A stretch of DNA of 64,000 nucleotides. Source: Chryseosolibacter histidinae (GTDB taxonomy: Bacteria; Bacteroidota; Bacteroidia; Cytophagales; Cyclobacteriaceae). The position numbers were made by a program, and so were the translations under genes. This document shows positions 1-7,718 of this stretch, piece after piece. The notes under the pieces were generated by a model. That model had not been told where the DNA came from, did not search any database, and was given only the letters and a program-made list of their open reading frames with translations. Every line of letters begins with the position of its first letter. Within the stretch, counting starts at the first letter, position 1. The stretch covers positions 159,666 through 223,665 of the forward strand of contig NZ_JAHESF010000012.1 in NCBI RefSeq assembly GCF_018598225.1, read 5' to 3'.

Positions 1-1085
1 TCAAAACCTTTTTCTGCCTTTCTGTAATAATAAAGGGCGGAGTCATAATTACCGGTTGAAGCATGGGCAGATGCGTAGAACTGGTGCAGAAAGTAATCGA
101 AGTCAGCCTGCAGCAGGAACTGTTTCAGCTCAGGTTTCTCCCGGAGATAATCAAACGCTTTTTTTCCTTCGTTGATCACCAGATATTGATTGAGGATACC
201 GAAATAGGCGTTGAGCTTGTAAACGTTGAGCTTCAGGCTGTCTGACAAGGTCACAACAGTTTCATAATACCGCGTAGCCAGGTCGTATTGTTTGTTGCGT
301 GAATAGATGTAGCCGAGATACTGGTAGGCATTCAGGCGGTCATAGGGCTTGTTAAACCTGGTTGTCAGATCTTTCACCTTAAAAAGATAGTCCTTCGATT
401 TTTCGTAGTCTCCCAGCTCGGCATAAAAATCCGACATGTTATAACAAGAGTTCGTCATCAGCGAATAATTGTTAAGGCTCTCGGCCAGGTTCATGCCCTG
501 CAGATAGTTCCGGAAGGCAAGGAGCTTTTCTTCGCGGTTCAGATAGGTGTCGCCAAGCGAATTGAAGGCCATTACTTTTAATGAGTCATTGTCGAGCACC
601 GAAGCCATGGAAACCGCGAGCGTATTGTAGTTCAGCGCCTTGTCGTTCTCGCCATTGGCTCTTGCACCTTTGGCCAGGTAGAGATAGGCCCACGCGGTAT
701 AATCGTCTACGTGGCTGGACTTGGCAAGGTCGAGCGCCCGCTGGCCGAACTGAATGGCCTTCTCGATGTATTCCTGACGTCCGTTCGAATAGAAGTAGCG
801 GTCTGCATTGGATAGTAGCGCCTTGAGCATCAGGATCCTGTCACGGCTCTGCTCGGCGATCTCCAGCTGCTGGCTTCCGTACTGGTCAGACAGGGGCGTG
901 TTGATGTTCATATAGAACCCCGACAACTCTCCCAGCCAGAAGATCTTTTGAAGCGGAGTTTGTGCCTGTTCCAGGTTTCTTTTGAGGCTGTCGGTCAGCG
1001 GCGCGTTCTGTGACTGGCTGAAGTCCTGCGACTGAGCGAGAAAGAAAACGAATACGATGGCCGTTGTGAGTACACTTTTCTTCAT
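1..1085 (-). CDS. TPR-repeat sensor-like protein (3' end outside window)
   Basis: This reading frame stays open from the ATG at 1085 to the left edge, giving at least 361 residues, so the C-terminus is missing from the window. The N-terminus (MKKSVLTTAIVFVFFLAQSQ) is a clear signal peptide. The rest is helical and rich in TPR-like patterns such as A-x-x-Y-x-x-L-G-x-x-Y and NYDSALYYYRKAEKGF near the edge. In Bacteroidota such exported TPR arrays usually form the sensor part of membrane histidine kinases or LuxR-type regulators, but the output domain cannot be seen here. The family assignment is sound; the role as a signal sensor is inference. Confidence 0.8.
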   Translation of the reverse strand, partial: MKKSVLTTAIVFVFFLAQSQDFSQSQNAPLTDSLKRNLEQAQTPLQKIFWLGELSGFYMNINTPLSDQYGSQQLEIAEQSRDRILMLKALLSNADRYFYSNGRQEYIEKAIQFGQRALDLAKSSHVDDYTAWAYLYLAKGARANGENDKALNYNTLAVSMASVLDNDSLKVMAFNSLGDTYLNREEKLLAFRNYLQGMNLAESLNNYSLMTNSCYNMSDFYAELGDYEKSKDYLFKVKDLTTRFNKPYDRLNAYQYLGYIYSRNKQYDLATRYYETVVTLSDSLKLNVYKLNAYFGILNQYLVINEGKKAFDYLREKPELKQFLLQADFDYFLHQFYASAHASTGNYDSALYYYRKAEKGF

Positions 1086-1149
1086 GGACGCGGTTAATGG
1101 TGCCTCTAAAATTACAGAACGTTCACCACTGCACAGTGTGAAGACGGCG

Positions 1150-1353
1150 TTAATTTTTATACAGCATGATGTCGAGGGTAGTCCTGATCACGCTTCTGCT
1201 AATGGTGGGAAGCACGGGTTTGGGAGTGATGAGCCTGGCGCGGGAGGCCGGTGTTTCCGGCGGAGTTTGCGCCCATACAGAAATGGCCACCAGCAGGGCA
1301 ACGAGAATGCCCAGGATCATGGTCAGCGCTTTATGGTCGATACCCCGTTTCAT
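1150..1353 (-). CDS. Small single-span membrane protein, hypothetical
   Basis: This 67-residue frame starts MKRGIDHKALTMILGILV and has one strong hydrophobic segment (about residues 10-30) followed by a Pro/Arg-rich tail. A longer frame opens upstream at 1509, but its extra 52 residues look non-coding. I place the start at 1353, just before the membrane segment, with a weak purine stretch upstream. It lies 64 bases in front of the TPR protein on the same strand and could be co-transcribed with it. No family was recognised. It could also be chance coding potential. Confidence 0.35.
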   Translation of the reverse strand: MKRGIDHKALTMILGILVALLVAISVWAQTPPETPASRARLITPKPVLPTISRSVIRTTLDIMLYKN

Positions 1354-1545
1354 GTCTTGCCCTTGGCGAATGTTGTGCCAGCTCCCCGGAAGTTGGTTTT
1401 CTGAAGAAATTTCAATGTTTTGGCGGATGGGTTGTACGGTTATGAACAACTGATCACAGCCTTCGTACAGAATACCCACCGGATGCCGGAGGGTTACAAT
1501 TTGCGTCAATCAATATTTATCATATCGATTGATCTCTTTTATCGT

Positions 1546-1553
1546 TAAATTTG
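1546..1553 (+). promoter_or_regulatory. Bacteroidota -7 promoter element
   Basis: TAAATTTG fits the TAnnTTTG -7 consensus and lies 29 bases before the thioredoxin-like gene. No convincing -33 TTTG was found at the usual spacing, so this is a tentative call. Confidence 0.4.
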
Positions 1554-1582
1554 TTGAGCATAGACCTTAAAAGTTACTGCGG

Positions 1583-2152
1583 ATGAAAAGAATATTTTTA
1601 GGATCGATGGTTTTAGCCGCCCTGCTGCTGATGTCCATGACCCAGGTTGAAACCCCGGCTCCGGCAGAGGAATCGGTGGTAAAATGGATGACCTTCGAGC
1701 AAGCCGTTGAAAAGTCGAAGACAGAAAAAAGGAAGATCATCATCGATGTTTATACAGACTGGTGTGGCTGGTGCAAGGTGATGGACAAGAACACTTTCAA
1801 CGATCCGGAAGTGGCCAGGCTGCTCAATGAAAAATTCTATCCCGTTAAATTCAATGCAGAGCAGACAGCAGACGTTGTCTTTCGCGGAACTACTTACAAG
1901 TTTGTGTCTTACGGGAATAATGGCACGCACCAGCTGGCAGCGGTGCTGCTGAACAATCAGCTCAGCTACCCGTCAATTGTTTTTGTTGAAGAAGACTTCA
2001 AATCAGTTTCTCCGATCCCCGGATTCAAGAAACGGGAAGAGTTCCATAAGATGCTCAGCTATTTTATGACCGGCTACTACAAGAATGGCGATGCCGGCAG
2101 AGCAGAATTCGAAAAGATCTACAAATCACCGTATTCGGTGAGTAACCCCTGA
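1583..2152 (+). CDS. Exported thioredoxin-fold protein
   Basis: This 189-residue protein has an N-terminal signal segment (residues 1-19) and a thioredoxin domain. The redox motif is C61-G-W-C64 inside DWCGWCKVMD, and a cis-proline loop follows at LSYPS. Motifs of this kind belong to the thioredoxin_7/DUF255-like group, which reduces or isomerises disulfides in periplasmic proteins. Position after the membrane is predicted from the signal peptide. It is monocistronic: a -7 element lies upstream and a bidirectional terminator follows about 50 bases after the stop. The specific substrate is unknown. Confidence 0.85.
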   Translation: MKRIFLGSMVLAALLLMSMTQVETPAPAEESVVKWMTFEQAVEKSKTEKRKIIIDVYTDWCGWCKVMDKNTFNDPEVARLLNEKFYPVKFNAEQTADVVFRGTTYKFVSYGNNGTHQLAAVLLNNQLSYPSIVFVEEDFKSVSPIPGFKKREEFHKMLSYFMTGYYKNGDAGRAEFEKIYKSPYSVSNP

Positions 2153-2169
2153 AATTGGGGAGCGAATAG

Positions 2170-2189
2170 CCACGACCTTAAGGTCGTGG
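2170..2189. repeat. 20-bp perfect palindrome
   Basis: CCACGACCTTAAGGTCGTGG is a fully self-complementary sequence lying between the thioredoxin stop codon and the terminator hairpin. No T run follows, so it is not itself a terminator. It may be a protein-binding site or a short palindromic repeat. Confidence 0.6.
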
Positions 2190-2201
2190 AAATAATAAAA
2201 A

Positions 2202-2230
2202 AGCCTCGCGGAGATTACCACGAGGCTTTT
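2202..2230. terminator. Bidirectional intrinsic terminator
   Basis: AGCCTCG (2202-2208) pairs with CGAGGCT (2221-2227). An A run precedes the hairpin and a T run follows it, so it can end transcripts from both sides. It separates the convergent thioredoxin-like gene and the 43-residue membrane peptide gene. Confidence 0.8.
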
Positions 2231-2254
2231 TGTTGATATTGCTACGGGAGGTAA

Positions 2255-2386
2255 TCAATTTTTCTTGTCTTGTTCCTTTTTTGTTTTCAGGAAGTCAACG
2301 TATCCCAATGCTGTGGCAAAACCAATCAGCACTGCTACGATGGCGATAAAAACATTAGCTCCGTCTCCGATATACTGTTGAAACAT
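2255..2386 (-). CDS. 43-residue single-span membrane peptide
   Basis: This short frame starts MFQQYIGDGANVFIAIVAVL and ends in a charged tail (KTKKEQDKKN). A hydrophobic segment covers about residues 11-30. The case for a real gene is contextual: a TAGATTTG -7 element lies 22 bases before the ATG on the same strand, and a terminator that works in this orientation follows 25 bases after the stop. The charged C-terminus predicts an inner-membrane peptide with its tail in the cytoplasm. It resembles small oxidase or translocase accessory subunits in shape only; no family was recognised. Confidence 0.6.
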   Translation of the reverse strand: MFQQYIGDGANVFIAIVAVLIGFATALGYVDFLKTKKEQDKKN

Positions 2387-2407
2387 GGTTGTTTTTGATT
2401 TTCATGA

Positions 2408-2415
2408 CAAATCTA
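2408..2415 (-). promoter_or_regulatory. -7 promoter element of the small membrane peptide gene
   Basis: On the minus strand this reads TAGATTTG, an exact TAnnTTTG match 22 bases before the start codon at 2386. The -33 region is only TTTC-like. Confidence 0.5.
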
Positions 2416-2474
2416 TGGGTTTCACACGAAATCAGAAATGAATTTTGAGTTAAAATTGTGCATACGATTGTAAC

Positions 2475-3182
2475 ATGACGAAAGTATTGATGCTGAGCAA
2501 CTCAACCCTTCCGGGAACTCCTTTTTTTACCTGGCCGAGGCCCTGGGTTCAGGAATTTTTAAAAACAGAGATCAGGAAACTGCTGTTCATCCCCTTCGCG
2601 GCCGTCACTTTCTCCTTTGATGAATATGAAGAAAAAGTGAAGGAGGTATTTGAGGCGCTGGGCTATGATGTGCAAAGTGTTCATCGTCAGAAAGATAAGA
2701 AACAGGCCGTGGCACAGGCGGAGGCCATCATCACGGGCGGCGGCAACACCTTTGCCCTGCTTGCGCGGATGTATGAGTTTGACCTGCTGGAAATTGTGCG
2801 CAAAAAGGTGCAGTCAGGCACACCTTACATCGGCTGGAGCGCAGGCGCCAACCTGGCGTGCCCCACCATCATGACCACCAACGATATGCCTGTGGTCAGG
2901 CCACCCTCATTTGAAGCGCTTGACCTCGTTCCCTTCCAGATCAACCCACACTACCACGAGCTGAAGTTCGAAGGACAGGGAGGTGAAACGCGCAAAGAAA
3001 GGCTGGAAGAGTTCCTCGTAATGAACCCCTCGAAAAAGATCATCGGCCTGCCCGAAGGAATGCTGTTGCAAAGGAATGGAGACAACCTTGTGTTGCGTGG
3101 AAACGGTGTTGCGAAACTCTATAAACATGGGAAACCGGTTGAAGAACTTAAGCCGGACCACGATCTTAGTTTCCTGTTGTAA
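2475..3182 (+). CDS. pepE: Alpha-aspartyl dipeptidase (dipeptidase E, family S51)
   Basis: This 235-residue cytoplasmic enzyme hydrolyses dipeptides with N-terminal aspartate. The nucleophile is S122 in GWSAGAN. D137 and H159 (in NPHYH) fall at the same offsets as the Ser/Asp/His triad of the Salmonella enzyme, shifted by two residues. The N-terminal LSNST and the GGGNTF loop are also typical of the family. Length matches the family norm of about 230 residues. The gene stands alone, with its 3' side flanked by an inverted-repeat region. Identification is firm. Confidence 0.93.
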   Translation: MTKVLMLSNSTLPGTPFFTWPRPWVQEFLKTEIRKLLFIPFAAVTFSFDEYEEKVKEVFEALGYDVQSVHRQKDKKQAVAQAEAIITGGGNTFALLARMYEFDLLEIVRKKVQSGTPYIGWSAGANLACPTIMTTNDMPVVRPPSFEALDLVPFQINPHYHELKFEGQGGETRKERLEEFLVMNPSKKIIGLPEGMLLQRNGDNLVLRGNGVAKLYKHGKPVEELKPDHDLSFLL

Positions 3183-3371
3183 TAGTAGGCAATAGGCAAA
3201 TTACGATCGCAGGCGATCGTAGCAGTAGGCAATTGCTCCTATCACGTTTGGAGAGACCTTCAATAGAATCATGGCTTTCCTGAAAAATAAGAACCGTAGC
3301 GTACCTTGACAATAGCTGTGCACTTGCCTATTGTCCCGATGACTATCGGGATTTGCCTACTGCCTACTATT
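3181..3371. repeat. Intergenic inverted repeat, TAGGCAAT family
   Basis: The left arm (3181-3234) holds copies of TAGTAGGCAATAGGCAAAT-like units, and the right arm (3322-3371) holds their reverse complements (TTTGCCTACTGCCTACTATT). Smaller hairpins sit inside both arms: ACGATCGcaggCGATCGT around 3204 and CCCGATgactATCGGG around 3336. The arms flank about 90 unique bases and sit between the convergent dipeptidase and HD hydrolase genes. Confidence 0.75.
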
Positions 3372-3372
3372 C

Positions 3373-3915
3373 TCAGATTCCCAGCTCCGCTCTGTTTCGC
3401 CGAAGTACGTCGATAATAAAAGCGATGTGCTCCTGTAAGTCAACCCCGAGCAGCTCCGCGCCTTTGTAAACTTCTTCACGGTCTACTTTTGCTGCGAAGC
3501 TTTTGTCTTTTAATCTTTTGATCACCGATTTGGATTCGAGGGTGGCGATACCGTCTGGCCGCACCTGGCAGCAGGCTACAATAAAACCGGTGATCTCGTC
3601 GCATGCCAGCAAGGCTTTATCGAGCTGGTTGGTGTAGGGCACGTTCCACTTGGTGTAGTGGGCCGAGATGGCGTGAGCGATCTTCTCTTCACCGGCATCG
3701 CGAAGCTTCTGCACGATCACGCCGGGGTGTTGTTCGGGGTGAACTTCATAGTCTGCATCGTGCAACAGTCCCGCTACTGCCCATTCTTCCTTGCTCTCTC
3801 CGAATTTATCTGCGTAGGCTTCCATAACAAGCTCTACGGTGCGCATGTGCCGTAGCAGGCTTGCGCTCTTCGTCATCTCTGCCAGGAGCTGACGCGCTTC
3901 AGTCAGTGTGATCAT
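3373..3915 (-). CDS. HD-domain phosphohydrolase
   Basis: This 180-residue protein carries an HD metal-dependent hydrolase domain. The ligands visible are H23, H52-D53 (in LLHDADY) and D106 (in LACDEITG); H86 is also conserved-looking. The family hydrolyses phosphate esters, often nucleotides, but no substrate can be assigned. It starts 8 bases after the TPR sensor gene on the same strand, so the two form an operon with the sensor first. No signal peptide is seen, so it should act in the cytoplasm. Confidence 0.87.
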   Translation of the reverse strand: MITLTEARQLLAEMTKSASLLRHMRTVELVMEAYADKFGESKEEWAVAGLLHDADYEVHPEQHPGVIVQKLRDAGEEKIAHAISAHYTKWNVPYTNQLDKALLACDEITGFIVACCQVRPDGIATLESKSVIKRLKDKSFAAKVDREEVYKGAELLGVDLQEHIAFIIDVLRRNRAELGI

Positions 3916-3923
3916 CGGAAGGT

Positions 3924-5078
3924 TCAGGGGGTTATGAGTTTCCGCTTCTTGTCGAGGTAGAAGAGGTTGAAAAGTGCCAGCACAACGAGAATGCCCAGGA
4001 TCACCAGGATGATGAAAAGCCGGCTGTTGCGCAGCTGCAAGGTCTTGATCTCGTCTTCTTTTTTGAGCATGTCGAGCTCGCGTTCTTTTTCCTGGAAGTC
4101 CATCACCATCTCCATCTGTGCAATGTTGCGGCTGCTCTCTTCACCGTAGATCTTTTCGCGTGCCTCGTCGTATTTCAGCTGCATCTCATAAGCTTCTTTC
4201 CATTTGCCGAGGTTGGAGAAATTTTCAGCGCTGGCCTTGTAGATGGTGGGCAGCGTGGTGAAGGCCTGCAGCTCCGTGCTCAGGTTGGTGGCCTGCTCCA
4301 GGTATTGCTGCGCCGGCTTCGGCTGCCGTGCCTTGGTAAAGGTGATGCCCAGGTTGGTAACAATGTTCAGTATACCCAGCTTGTTGTTGTTCTGTTCTTC
4401 GATGCTGAGCGCTTTTGTGTAATGCTCAACCGCTTTCTGGTAGTTGCCCTGCCGGAAGAAGATGTTGCCAATGTTGGTCAGGGGATCGGCAAACGCTGCC
4501 CCGGCCTTTTCGCTGAGCTGATACGCCTCCGAATAGTATTTGTGCGCTTTCTCGTACAGCTGGATGTCGCTGTAAAGGTTGCCCAGGTTGTTCATGGAGC
4601 CGATGATGCGGTACTGGTCGCCGAGCTGGTTGAGCAAATTATACGACTCTTCAAGATAACGCATGGCCTGGCCGTAGTCTTTCTTGATGGAGTAAATGTT
4701 GGCGATGTTGTTCTTGGTGGTGGCGATCCCTTCTTTGTTATTGAGGTCCGTGTAAAGCTTCATGGAGGTGATGTAATACTCCAGCGCTTTGTCGAGGGCG
4801 CCCTGGTTTCGGTAGGCAACGCCGAGGTTGTTATACGATGCTGCCATGCCCCGCTTGTCGTCGATCTCGCTGGCAAGGTTGAGGGCTTCGCGTGTGTAGC
4901 TCAAGGCCTTGACGGGATCTGAGGTCAGGTTGGCCCTGAAGAGCTCGTTGAGCGTCTTCACTTTTTTATCGCCCTGAATGGTATCCAGCAATGCTAACAG
5001 GCTATCGGTTTTCTGCCCCAGCACGGGGGAAGACACCAGAACCCACAAAAGAAGGTTGAGTATCGATTTTCTGATCAT
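3924..5078 (-). CDS. Membrane-anchored TPR sensor without an output domain
   Basis: A signal peptide (MIRKSILNLLLWVLV, cleaved near LGQ) is followed by about seven TPR units (for example ASYNNLGVAYRNQGALDKALEYY), a coiled coil (FQEKERELDMLKKEDEIK) and one membrane span (LFIILVILGILVVLALFNLFY) about 10 residues from the end. A frame upstream to 5120 exists, but the signal peptide marks 5078 as the better start (384 residues). This is the usual N-terminal half of Bacteroidota TPR histidine kinases or adenylate cyclases, yet nothing follows the membrane span except KKRKLITP. It is either a truncated sensor or a partner for another signalling protein. Confidence 0.85.
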   Translation of the reverse strand: MIRKSILNLLLWVLVSSPVLGQKTDSLLALLDTIQGDKKVKTLNELFRANLTSDPVKALSYTREALNLASEIDDKRGMAASYNNLGVAYRNQGALDKALEYYITSMKLYTDLNNKEGIATTKNNIANIYSIKKDYGQAMRYLEESYNLLNQLGDQYRIIGSMNNLGNLYSDIQLYEKAHKYYSEAYQLSEKAGAAFADPLTNIGNIFFRQGNYQKAVEHYTKALSIEEQNNNKLGILNIVTNLGITFTKARQPKPAQQYLEQATNLSTELQAFTTLPTIYKASAENFSNLGKWKEAYEMQLKYDEAREKIYGEESSRNIAQMEMVMDFQEKERELDMLKKEDEIKTLQLRNSRLFIILVILGILVVLALFNLFYLDKKRKLITP

Positions 5079-5201
5079 AAATCTATGATGTGCGGGGTTA
5101 AAATTAAGATATTTCTGCATATTAAGATAGAATCATCCGCTGACGTAATTTTGAATTGCGTTGATGCATGAAATGATCCAACTTCCGCTAAAATCCTGAA
5201 T

Positions 5202-5711
5202 ATGATCAAAAGACTATCGGTAACCGTTGCCCTTGTTCTCATGACAATGTTTAGCCATCAAAGTTATGGACAGGCAACACCTGACGAAACTGCCATCAAA
5301 GAAGTGATCAACAGCCTTTTCAAAGGAATGGAGCTGGGCGACAGCGCCATGGTGCACAAAGCGTTCACACGTTCTCCCGTAATGGCTACTGTATTCCGCA
5401 ATCAGCAGAACGAACCGGTGCTGCGCCAGGAAAATTCACTTGATGGTTTCCTGAAAGCGGTGGGCACACCCCACAAAGAGGTGTGGTATGAAGAGATCTG
5501 GAACCTGAAGATCCAGCAGGACGGTGACCTGGCACAGGCATGGTGCGACTACGCCTTCTATGCCGGCAAAAATTTCAGTCACTGCGGCGTGGATGCTTTT
5601 CATTTGCACAAAGGCAAGGATGGTTGGAAGATCGTTCATCTTGCCGATACCCGAAGGAAATCCGGGTGTCAGATACCAGAAGAGATCAAGAAGAAAAGGA
5701 GCAAGGAATAA
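5202..5711 (+). CDS. Exported NTF2/SnoaL-like protein
   Basis: This 169-residue protein has a signal peptide ending at QSYGQA. The domain starts ETAIKEVINSLFKGMELGDSA, the usual opening of the DUF4440/SnoaL-like cone-shaped fold, and continues with AWCDYAFYAG and GWKIVHLADTR near the end. Such proteins bind or act on small hydrophobic ligands, but no catalytic set can be named here. A Lys-rich tail (EEIKKKRSKE) ends the protein. It is followed by a repeat element and then the histidine phosphatase gene. Confidence 0.8.
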   Translation: MIKRLSVTVALVLMTMFSHQSYGQATPDETAIKEVINSLFKGMELGDSAMVHKAFTRSPVMATVFRNQQNEPVLRQENSLDGFLKAVGTPHKEVWYEEIWNLKIQQDGDLAQAWCDYAFYAGKNFSHCGVDAFHLHKGKDGWKIVHLADTRRKSGCQIPEEIKKKRSKE

Positions 5712-5730
5712 GAATTAAGGAGTAAGAATA

Positions 5731-5797
5731 AGTACGAGATACGAGGTACGAAGTACGTTAGAGCGCGTCCGTACCTCGTATTTCGTACCTCGTACCT
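5731..5797. repeat. Intergenic inverted repeat, TACGAGG family (copy 1)
   Basis: The left arm (5731-5757) reads AGTACGAGATACGAGGTACG and onward; the right arm (5770-5797) is its reverse complement with small changes. Monomers of about 9-10 bases (TACGAGGTACGAAG) repeat within each arm. The right arm ends 13 bases before the start codon of the histidine phosphatase, so the mRNA leader could fold on it. Confidence 0.8.
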
Positions 5798-5810
5798 AAA
5801 AACACATACT

Positions 5811-6302
5811 ATGAAAAAAACACTGTTACTTCTCATCTTGGTTGCACTCGCGTTTCAGGGATCGGCCCAGATAACCACTTTCATCCTGGTGCGTCATGCG
5901 GAAAAGGCGAGTGATGGTACGGATGATCCGGATCTCAGGTCTGAGGGACTCGAACGCGCCGGGAAGTTTGCAGCGTTGTTCAAAAATACATCGGTAGACG
6001 CCGTCTATTCAACACGTTATAAAAGAACCAGGAACACCGTGGCTCCGCTGGCGCAGCAGAAAGGGCTCGAGGTGCAGGTGTACGATGCTGCAAAACCCGA
6101 AACGATCGATGCCATCATCAGCAAATATACCGGTGGAACTGTGGTGATCGGCGGCCACTCCAACACCATACCACAGATCGCCAACCTGCTCACAGGCAAG
6201 GATGAATACAAAACGTTCCCCGACACAGACTATGGTAATATCCTCATTGTTACCGTGCTCGAACGCGGTAAGGCTGCTAAAGTCACGTGGCTCAACTACT
6301 AA
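5811..6302 (+). CDS. Exported histidine phosphatase (SixA/PGM-like)
   Basis: This 163-residue protein opens with a signal peptide (LVALAFQGSAQ) and then the phosphohistidine motif R-H-A-E-K in FILVRHAEKASD. The second catalytic histidine lies in VIGGHSNTIPQI. The YSTRYKRTRNT segment supplies the further arginines typical of the phosphoglycerate-mutase-like superfamily. Length matches short SixA-type members, but the export signal means it probably acts on an extracytoplasmic phosphate ester. No substrate can be given. Confidence 0.87.
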   Translation: MKKTLLLLILVALAFQGSAQITTFILVRHAEKASDGTDDPDLRSEGLERAGKFAALFKNTSVDAVYSTRYKRTRNTVAPLAQQKGLEVQVYDAAKPETIDAIISKYTGGTVVIGGHSNTIPQIANLLTGKDEYKTFPDTDYGNILIVTVLERGKAAKVTWLNY

Positions 6303-6451
6303 GTACGAGGTCATGCTAAGTACGAAATACGAGGTACGAAGTACGGAATGCCGGCTACGTAGTAACGGTATGGTTTTTATCCGTACCTCGTACTTCGTAC
6401 CTCGTACCTTGTATTTTATGCTTCGTACCTCGTACGTCGTATTTCGTACCT
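6302..6451. repeat. Intergenic inverted repeat, TACGAGG family (copy 2)
   Basis: The left arm (about 6302-6346) holds TACGAGGT and TACGAAATACGAGGTACGAA units. The right arm (about 6382-6451) holds at least six reverse-complement units (CGTACCTCGTACTTCGTACC). It ends 6 bases before the start codon of the exonuclease gene. Confidence 0.82.
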
Positions 6452-6457
6452 TTAACC

Positions 6458-7483
6458 ATGGCGTTGCTTCAATTCACTGACAGAGGAATATTTTGTGAGC
6501 GGGCAGGTGTTTACCTCGATCCGTGGAAGCCTGTGGATAAAGCGATCGTCAGCCATGGCCATTCAGACCACGCGCATTGGGGCCACAAACATTACCTGTG
6601 CACACAAGACGCCATGCCGGTGATCAGGCACCGCCTCAACCTGCAGGATAATATTCAAACCCTTGCTTACGGAGAAACACTCAACATCAATGGCGTGGAT
6701 TTTTCATTTCACCCGGCGGGCCATATTCCCGGGTCTGCGCAGATCAGGGTAGAACATGGCGGCGAGGTGTGGGTTTTTTCGGGCGACTACAAACTGCAGC
6801 ACGATGGCATCTCCACACCTTTTGAACCGGTGAAGTGCAACGTGTTCATTACTGAGTCCACGTTCGGTTTGCCCGTGTACAAATGGAAACCGCAGCAGGA
6901 GGTTTTCGATGAGATCAATGCGTGGTGGCGGAACAATCAGCAGCAGGGAAAAACTTCCGTCATCGCGGGTTATACCCTGGGCAAAGCACAACGGATCCTG
7001 AAAAATGTAGACGCCTCCATCGGCAGGATCTTTACGCACGGCGCCGTAGACTCCATCAATGAGGTGATGCGGCAACAAGGTTTTGTTTTACCGGAAGCAC
7101 CACGTGTGACAGATGAGTTCAAAAAGCCCGACCTCCAGGGAGCCCTGATCGTGTGCCCGCCTTCTGCGCTGGGTTCGCCGTGGATGCGCAGGTTTCTGCC
7201 GTATTCGCTGGGTGTTGCCTCTGGCTGGATGAAGCTGCGTGGCACCCGGAGAAGACGTGGTGCAGACAGGGGTTTCGTATTGTCTGACCATGCAGACTGG
7301 GATGACCTCAACCTCGCCATCCGCGAAACCGGCGCCAGCAAAGTATTCGTTACGCATGGCTATGCAGAAATATTCTCGCAATGGCTCAGCTCCAGGGCCA
7401 TCGAAGCTTACGAAGTAAAGACCCGGTTCGAGGGAGAGTTGGGGGAGATAGATGAGAGTGCGAAGGAGGAAGGGCAGGTTTAA
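6458..7483 (+). CDS. Ligase-associated DNA exonuclease (metallo-beta-lactamase fold)
   Basis: This 341-residue protein belongs to the ligase-associated exonuclease group of the metallo-beta-lactamase/beta-CASP fold. The metal motif is H33-x-H-x-D-H38 (SHGHSDHAHWGH), followed by HPAGHIPGSAQIRV, FSGDYKLQ and the late histidines in VLSDHADW and VFVTHGYAE. In bacteria these enzymes are encoded beside an ATP-dependent ligase and act in DNA end processing. The ligase gene follows here after a 235-base repeat-filled gap. The C-terminus is acidic. Function is inferred from the family and the neighbour. Confidence 0.92.
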   Translation: MALLQFTDRGIFCERAGVYLDPWKPVDKAIVSHGHSDHAHWGHKHYLCTQDAMPVIRHRLNLQDNIQTLAYGETLNINGVDFSFHPAGHIPGSAQIRVEHGGEVWVFSGDYKLQHDGISTPFEPVKCNVFITESTFGLPVYKWKPQQEVFDEINAWWRNNQQQGKTSVIAGYTLGKAQRILKNVDASIGRIFTHGAVDSINEVMRQQGFVLPEAPRVTDEFKKPDLQGALIVCPPSALGSPWMRRFLPYSLGVASGWMKLRGTRRRRGADRGFVLSDHADWDDLNLAIRETGASKVFVTHGYAEIFSQWLSSRAIEAYEVKTRFEGELGEIDESAKEEGQV

Positions 7484-7712
7484 AGTTGCAGGTTTAAAGT
7501 TATAAGTTGGGGTAGGTTACCGGTTGCCAGTTGCCGGTTTGCCGGTTCAGTGTGGAGTAAACTTCCACTTTTCGGGTTCTGTTCAGGATGAGGCAAAGCA
7601 CTATCGTTGACCTGGCACAACTTTAAACCTTAAACTTCAAACTTTAAACCTTGAACCGAACTTGGAAACTTAACCCAGTCTAACTGGCAACTGGTAACCG
7701 GCAACTGGCAAC
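7484..7712. repeat. Interspersed repeat element, copy 1 (TTTAAAGTT/TTGCCGG arms with conserved core)
   Basis: The left arm holds TTTAAAGTT units and then CCGGTTGCCAGTTGCCGG units (about 7513-7545). A core (about 7549-7621) includes TTCTGTTCAGGATGA and GACCTGGCACAACTT. The right arm holds ACTTTAAACC units and then ACTGGCAACTGG units, ending 6 bases before the ligase start codon. The same core recurs at about 9345-9415 and, reversed, at about 10035-10090. Confidence 0.8.
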
Positions 7713-7718
7713 CTTTCT

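Noticed and set aside
5731..6451. CRISPR array
   Set aside because: The repeats are short, imperfect and form two opposing arms, with no regular spacers and no cas genes.
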